Source: Methylotenera_A sp046594885
GTDB taxonomy: Bacteria; Pseudomonadota; Gammaproteobacteria; Burkholderiales; Methylophilaceae
Reading direction: 5' to 3'
Assembly (NCBI GenBank): GCA_046594885.1
Contig: JBKJRD010000095.1
Coordinates: 1-64,000 of the forward strand
Length of the DNA: 64,000 nucleotides
Position 1 is the first letter of the stretch, and every line of letters begins with the position of its first letter. The notes under the pieces were generated by a model that saw only the letters and a program-made list of their open reading frames with translations, was not told where the DNA came from and did no database searches. Below are positions 60,774 through 64,000 of the stretch, piece by piece. The position numbers were made by a program, and so were the translations under genes.

Positions 60774-63041
60774 ATGAAATTTGACACCCCAGCTTCTAAC
60801 AATCCAATTGACCAACTTAAAGTAATTGGCCAACCAACCTCTCGCATCGATGGGCCACTTAAAACAACAGGCACGGCACCCTACGCTTATGACCGATACA
60901 ACGTGATACCAAACCAAGCTTATGGATATGTACTTGGCTCTGCCATTGCCAAAGGTCGCATCGTTTCAATGAATCTATCTGCCGCCACCGCTTACCCAGG
61001 CGTGATCACCATCGTTAACGCACAAAATGCGGGGAAATTAGGCAAAGGTGATTTCAACACGGCCTTGCTGTTGGGCGGGCCTGAAATTCAGCATTACCAT
61101 CAAGCCATTGCCGTAGTGGTAGCTGAAACATTTGAACAAGCGCGTGCAGCGGCTCATCTTATAAAAGTAGATTACGCGCGCTCAAAAGGCCTGTTCGATT
61201 TAGCTACTGAAAAACCTAAAGCGGTTGCAAAAGATGACCAGAATACGACTTCAAAAAGCGCCGTTGGTAATTTCACCAAGGCATTTACATCAGCGCCTGT
61301 GCAGTTAGATGCATCTTATTCGACATCACACGAATCGCATTCGATGCTAGAACCACACGCGACGATTGCGGCCTGGGATGGCGATCAACTGACGCTTTGG
61401 ACTTCAAATCAAATGATTGCTTGGGCCGTAAGTGAAGTATCCAAGACGCTAAGTATCCCTAAAGAAAAAATTCGCGTGATATCACCTTACATCGGTGGTG
61501 GTTTTGGTGCAAAACTCTTTTTACGCTCTGATGCTTTAATGGCAGCGCTTGCCGCGCGTGCGGCGCGACGCCCTGTAAAAGTCAGCTTGCAGCGCGCATT
61601 AATCCCCAACAATACAACGCATCGTTCAGCAACCATTCAGCGCCTACGCATTGGTGCAACAAAAGATGGTCAAATCACTGCAATTGGACATGAAAATTGG
61701 TCTGGTAACTTGCCTGGCGGCGGACTGGAAGCCGGAGCAGTCCAAACACGGGCGCTTTATGCTGGCGCTAACAGAATGACTTCCAACTTTTTTAGCGTAC
61801 TGGATTTACCTGAAGCCAGCTCAATGCGCGCCCCTAATGAGGCGCCAGGCCTTGCCGCGCTTGAAGCTGCGATGGATGAAATGGCTGAAAAGTTGGGTAT
61901 GGATCCAATCGTGTTTCGACTAAAAAACGATACACAAGTAGTGCCAGATTCTCCGCCCAAGCCTGGAACAAGCGATTCTAAAACAAACACTAATCGCAAT
62001 CCGCATCCACCTTTCTCCATACGCCAATTGACAAAATGTTTTCAAATAGGCGCAGAACGCTTTGGCTGGGATAAGCGCACTTCTAAACCTAGACAAATGC
62101 GTGATGGGCAATGGCTAGTGGGAATGGGCACCGCATCAGCCTATCGCGATAATGTGGTTACCAAGTCTGCGGCACGTGTCAGTCTGGACAAGCGTGGCCA
62201 TATCACTGTGGAAACCGATATGACCGATATTGGCACGGGCAGCTACACCATTATTGCCCAAACTGCAGCTGAGATGATGGGTTTGCCACTGGAGAAAGTC
62301 ACGGTTCGCCTTGGCGACTCAAGTTTTCCCGCCTCTTCGGGATCGGGTGGACAATGGGGTGGTAACAGCTCCACCTCTGGCGTCTATGCAGCTTGTATTA
62401 AGTTACGTGAAGCGATTGCGCTTCAGGCTAAGGCACAACAGCCTAAATTCAACATTAAAGATTCGGTATTCTCTGATGGAAAAATCCGCAGTGGATCACA
62501 AAGCATGTTTCTGGCTGACCTAGCAGGCAGCCGTGGTTTGGTTGCAGAAGATGCAATTGAGTTTGGCGACCTTGATAAGCGTTATCAACAGTCCACTTTC
62601 GGTGCACATTTTGTGGAAGTGGGCGTAGATATTGCAACGGGTGAGATTCGAATGCGCCGCATGCTTGCCGTATGCGCGGCTGGTCGCATTTTGAATCCAA
62701 AAACTGCGCGTAGCCAAGTGATTGGCGCGATGACAATGGGCGTAGGTGCGGCGCTAATGGAAGGGCTTGAAGTGGATAAACGTTATGGATTTTTCGTCAA
62801 CCACGATTTGGCTGGCTATGAAGTGCCTGTGCATGCAGATATCCCGCATCAAGAAGTGATTTTTCTGGATGAAACCGACCCAATCTCATCGCCTATGAAA
62901 GCAAAAGGTGTGGGTGAGCTTGGCATCTGTGGTGTAGCAGCAGCAATTGCCAATGCGGTTTACAACGCTACTGGCGTTCGCGTACGTGAATATCCGATTA
63001 CGCTTGATAAATTAATCTCAAAAATGCCTGAGGTGGTGTAA
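60774..63041 (+). CDS. paoC: Aldehyde oxidoreductase molybdenum-cofactor subunit (PaoC-type)
   Basis: 755 residues of the xanthine oxidase large-subunit family. Substrate and Moco motifs are GGGFGAKLFLRSDALMA, MRAPNEAPGLAALE, SSGSGGQWGGNSSTSGVY, and the C-terminal KAKGVGELGICGVAAAIANA, in which the Glu of GVGE is the expected catalytic base. No own signal peptide: it is carried out by the Tat signal of PaoA. The cofactor is probably the MCD form (molybdopterin cytosine dinucleotide), as in E. coli PaoC, but this is inferred. An XdhC-type gene follows. Confidence 0.93.
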   Translation: MKFDTPASNNPIDQLKVIGQPTSRIDGPLKTTGTAPYAYDRYNVIPNQAYGYVLGSAIAKGRIVSMNLSAATAYPGVITIVNAQNAGKLGKGDFNTALLLGGPEIQHYHQAIAVVVAETFEQARAAAHLIKVDYARSKGLFDLATEKPKAVAKDDQNTTSKSAVGNFTKAFTSAPVQLDASYSTSHESHSMLEPHATIAAWDGDQLTLWTSNQMIAWAVSEVSKTLSIPKEKIRVISPYIGGGFGAKLFLRSDALMAALAARAARRPVKVSLQRALIPNNTTHRSATIQRLRIGATKDGQITAIGHENWSGNLPGGGLEAGAVQTRALYAGANRMTSNFFSVLDLPEASSMRAPNEAPGLAALEAAMDEMAEKLGMDPIVFRLKNDTQVVPDSPPKPGTSDSKTNTNRNPHPPFSIRQLTKCFQIGAERFGWDKRTSKPRQMRDGQWLVGMGTASAYRDNVVTKSAARVSLDKRGHITVETDMTDIGTGSYTIIAQTAAEMMGLPLEKVTVRLGDSSFPASSGSGGQWGGNSSTSGVYAACIKLREAIALQAKAQQPKFNIKDSVFSDGKIRSGSQSMFLADLAGSRGLVAEDAIEFGDLDKRYQQSTFGAHFVEVGVDIATGEIRMRRMLAVCAAGRILNPKTARSQVIGAMTMGVGAALMEGLEVDKRYGFFVNHDLAGYEVPVHADIPHQEVIFLDETDPISSPMKAKGVGELGICGVAAAIANAVYNATGVRVREYPITLDKLISKMPEVV

Positions 63042-63111
63042 TCGAACATGTAATGCAATTCTAAGAATAGTTTTTATGAATAAGACAACAGGGAAAAAAT
63101 AAAGAGATTAT

Positions 63112-64000
63112 ATGAAATCTGCTGATTTTGAAGTGTTAACTCACGCGTTGAAATGGCTGGAAAGTGGTTATAAAGCGCATTTGTTCACGGTGGTGCAAAC
63201 ATGGGGTTCAGCGCCACGCTTGCCAGGCGCTATTTTGGCGGTGCGCGAAGATGGTCATTTAATAGGCTCGGTTTCTGGCGGCTGTATAGAAGATGATTTA
63301 GCTGATAAAGCACGCCATCAAACATTGCCTAAAACGCCATCTATAATGGAATACGGCATTAGCCGAGATGACGCGCAGCGCTTCCGCATTCCCTGCGGTG
63401 GTCGATTGCAGATATTTGTTGAGCCATTAAATACTGCCGAACAATTGCAGCTGTTACTTAATAGTATGCAAGATAGAAAACTAATCAAACGTTCAGTGAA
63501 TATGAGCACTGGGCAAGTAAAATTAATACAAGTGCTGCCAGAAGGTTTACCAAAAATCGACGGCGATTGGTTTCACACTTACTTTGGGCCGCAATGGCGC
63601 TTGCTGATTATTGGCGCCAATCAACTCGGCTCTATGCTAGCCAGCATGGCGCAAGTACTGGATTTTGATGTGCTAATGTGCGAACCGAGACAAGAGATTC
63701 GTGACGAATGGCATGTAGAAGGTGTGACGTGGGTTGCAGGCATGCCCGATGACGTGGTGCTGGACATCAATGCTGATGCGCATACAGCAATTGTTGCCGT
63801 GACGCACGACCCTAAGCTAGATGATATGGCTTTGCTGGAAGCGTTGAAGTCGGACGCGTTTTATGTTGGCGCGTTAGGCTCACACAAAAATCAAGAAAAG
63901 CGTCGCGAGCGTTTACGCATGTTTGATTTGAATGAACTAGAAATCTCTACTCTGCGCGGCCCTGTGGGCTTGCAAATTGGCAGTCGCACGCCAGCGGAAA
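63112..64000 (+). CDS. paoD: XdhC/PaoD-type molybdenum cofactor insertion protein (3' end outside window)
   Basis: The first 296 residues are present. Typical features are QTWGSAPRLPGAILAV, GSVSGGCIEDDL with its conserved Cys, IPCGGRLQIFVEP, and the Rossmann segment LLIIGANQLGSMLASMAQ, followed by VAVTHDPKLDDMALLEAL, GALGSHKNQEKRRERL and GPVGLQIGSRTPAE at the edge. These proteins bind and sulfurate the molybdenum cofactor and insert it in xanthine-oxidase-family enzymes; PaoD does so for PaoABC. It lies 70 bases after paoC. Confidence 0.9.
   Translation, partial: MKSADFEVLTHALKWLESGYKAHLFTVVQTWGSAPRLPGAILAVREDGHLIGSVSGGCIEDDLADKARHQTLPKTPSIMEYGISRDDAQRFRIPCGGRLQIFVEPLNTAEQLQLLLNSMQDRKLIKRSVNMSTGQVKLIQVLPEGLPKIDGDWFHTYFGPQWRLLIIGANQLGSMLASMAQVLDFDVLMCEPRQEIRDEWHVEGVTWVAGMPDDVVLDINADAHTAIVAVTHDPKLDDMALLEALKSDAFYVGALGSHKNQEKRRERLRMFDLNELEISTLRGPVGLQIGSRTPAE

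Noticed and set aside
1..64000. tRNA genes, rRNA genes, insertion sequences, prophage or CRISPR array
   Set aside because: No cloverleaf, transposase, integrase or spaced direct repeats seen; the repeats found are in valS, a small exported protein and TTAAGTT gaps.

Overview
The window most likely comes from a low-GC betaproteobacterium of the Methylophilaceae (Methylotenera/Methylophilus-like). The basis is gene content and order: resB - cytochrome c4 - engB, pepA-holC, lptF-lptG, an ECF sigma factor with DUF3619 and DUF3106 partners, pilS-pilR, and purM / PerM / hda. This is an inference from family knowledge; no rRNA or other marker gene lies in the window. I see no tRNA, rRNA, insertion sequence, prophage or CRISPR array. 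Most of the window is dense chromosomal core.

Layout. 1-2.4 kb: the end of a cytochrome c maturation gene (resB), a di-heme cytochrome c4 and the ribosome-assembly GTPase EngB. 2.4-9.6 kb: an unknown membrane protein, tRNA modification (trmB, ttcA), a MidA-type methyltransferase, a pteridine-reductase-like SDR and topoisomerase I with a long Lys-rich tail. 9.7-17.2 kb: a PBP7-type endopeptidase, a stand-alone gcvH, a coiled-coil protein with holC and pepA, the LPS exporter genes lptF/lptG and an RDD protein. 17.2-22.4 kb: a DUF3106 / DUF3619 / ECF sigma cluster, then the pilus two-component system pilS-pilR. 22.4-31.6 kb: a cation/Ca exchanger-like protein, ampD, an RND efflux pair without its outer-membrane channel, a GNAT, a DAACS symporter and an RsmB-type rRNA methyltransferase. 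31.8-41.4 kb: DUF3108, purM, a PerM-type permease, hda, a large FAD oxidoreductase, an isolated soxYZ pair, bepA, moaC, and a paraslipin/NfeD pair. 41.5-44.4 kb: two translationally coupled photolyase/cryptochrome-like genes, the second with its domains in reversed order. 44.5-48.9 kb: valS carrying an in-frame 4 x 30 bp repeat, a BFD-type ferredoxin, and a rhodanese-TusA-DsrE sulfur-relay cluster. 49-64 kb is more accessory: a repeat-containing exported protein, a HemK-like methyltransferase, an orphan terminator or small-RNA candidate, a heme-oxygenase-like diiron family protein, an alcohol dehydrogenase, a frameshifted CHASE-PAS-GAF-GGDEF-EAL gene, a decayed SulP transporter end, and a periplasmic molybdenum aldehyde oxidoreductase operon (paoABC plus an XdhC-type maturation gene cut by the window end).

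Functional links. moaC (molybdopterin synthesis) could feed the PaoABC enzyme. SoxYZ and the rhodanese/TusA/DsrE proteins both carry sulfur on cysteine. AmpD and PBP7 act on peptidoglycan, LptF/LptG and BepA on the outer membrane. The most unusual items are the domain-permuted photolyase-like protein, the ValRS repeat insertion, the GGDEF-EAL frameshift at a slippery-looking site, the SulP remnant, and the orphan terminator between two divergent genes.
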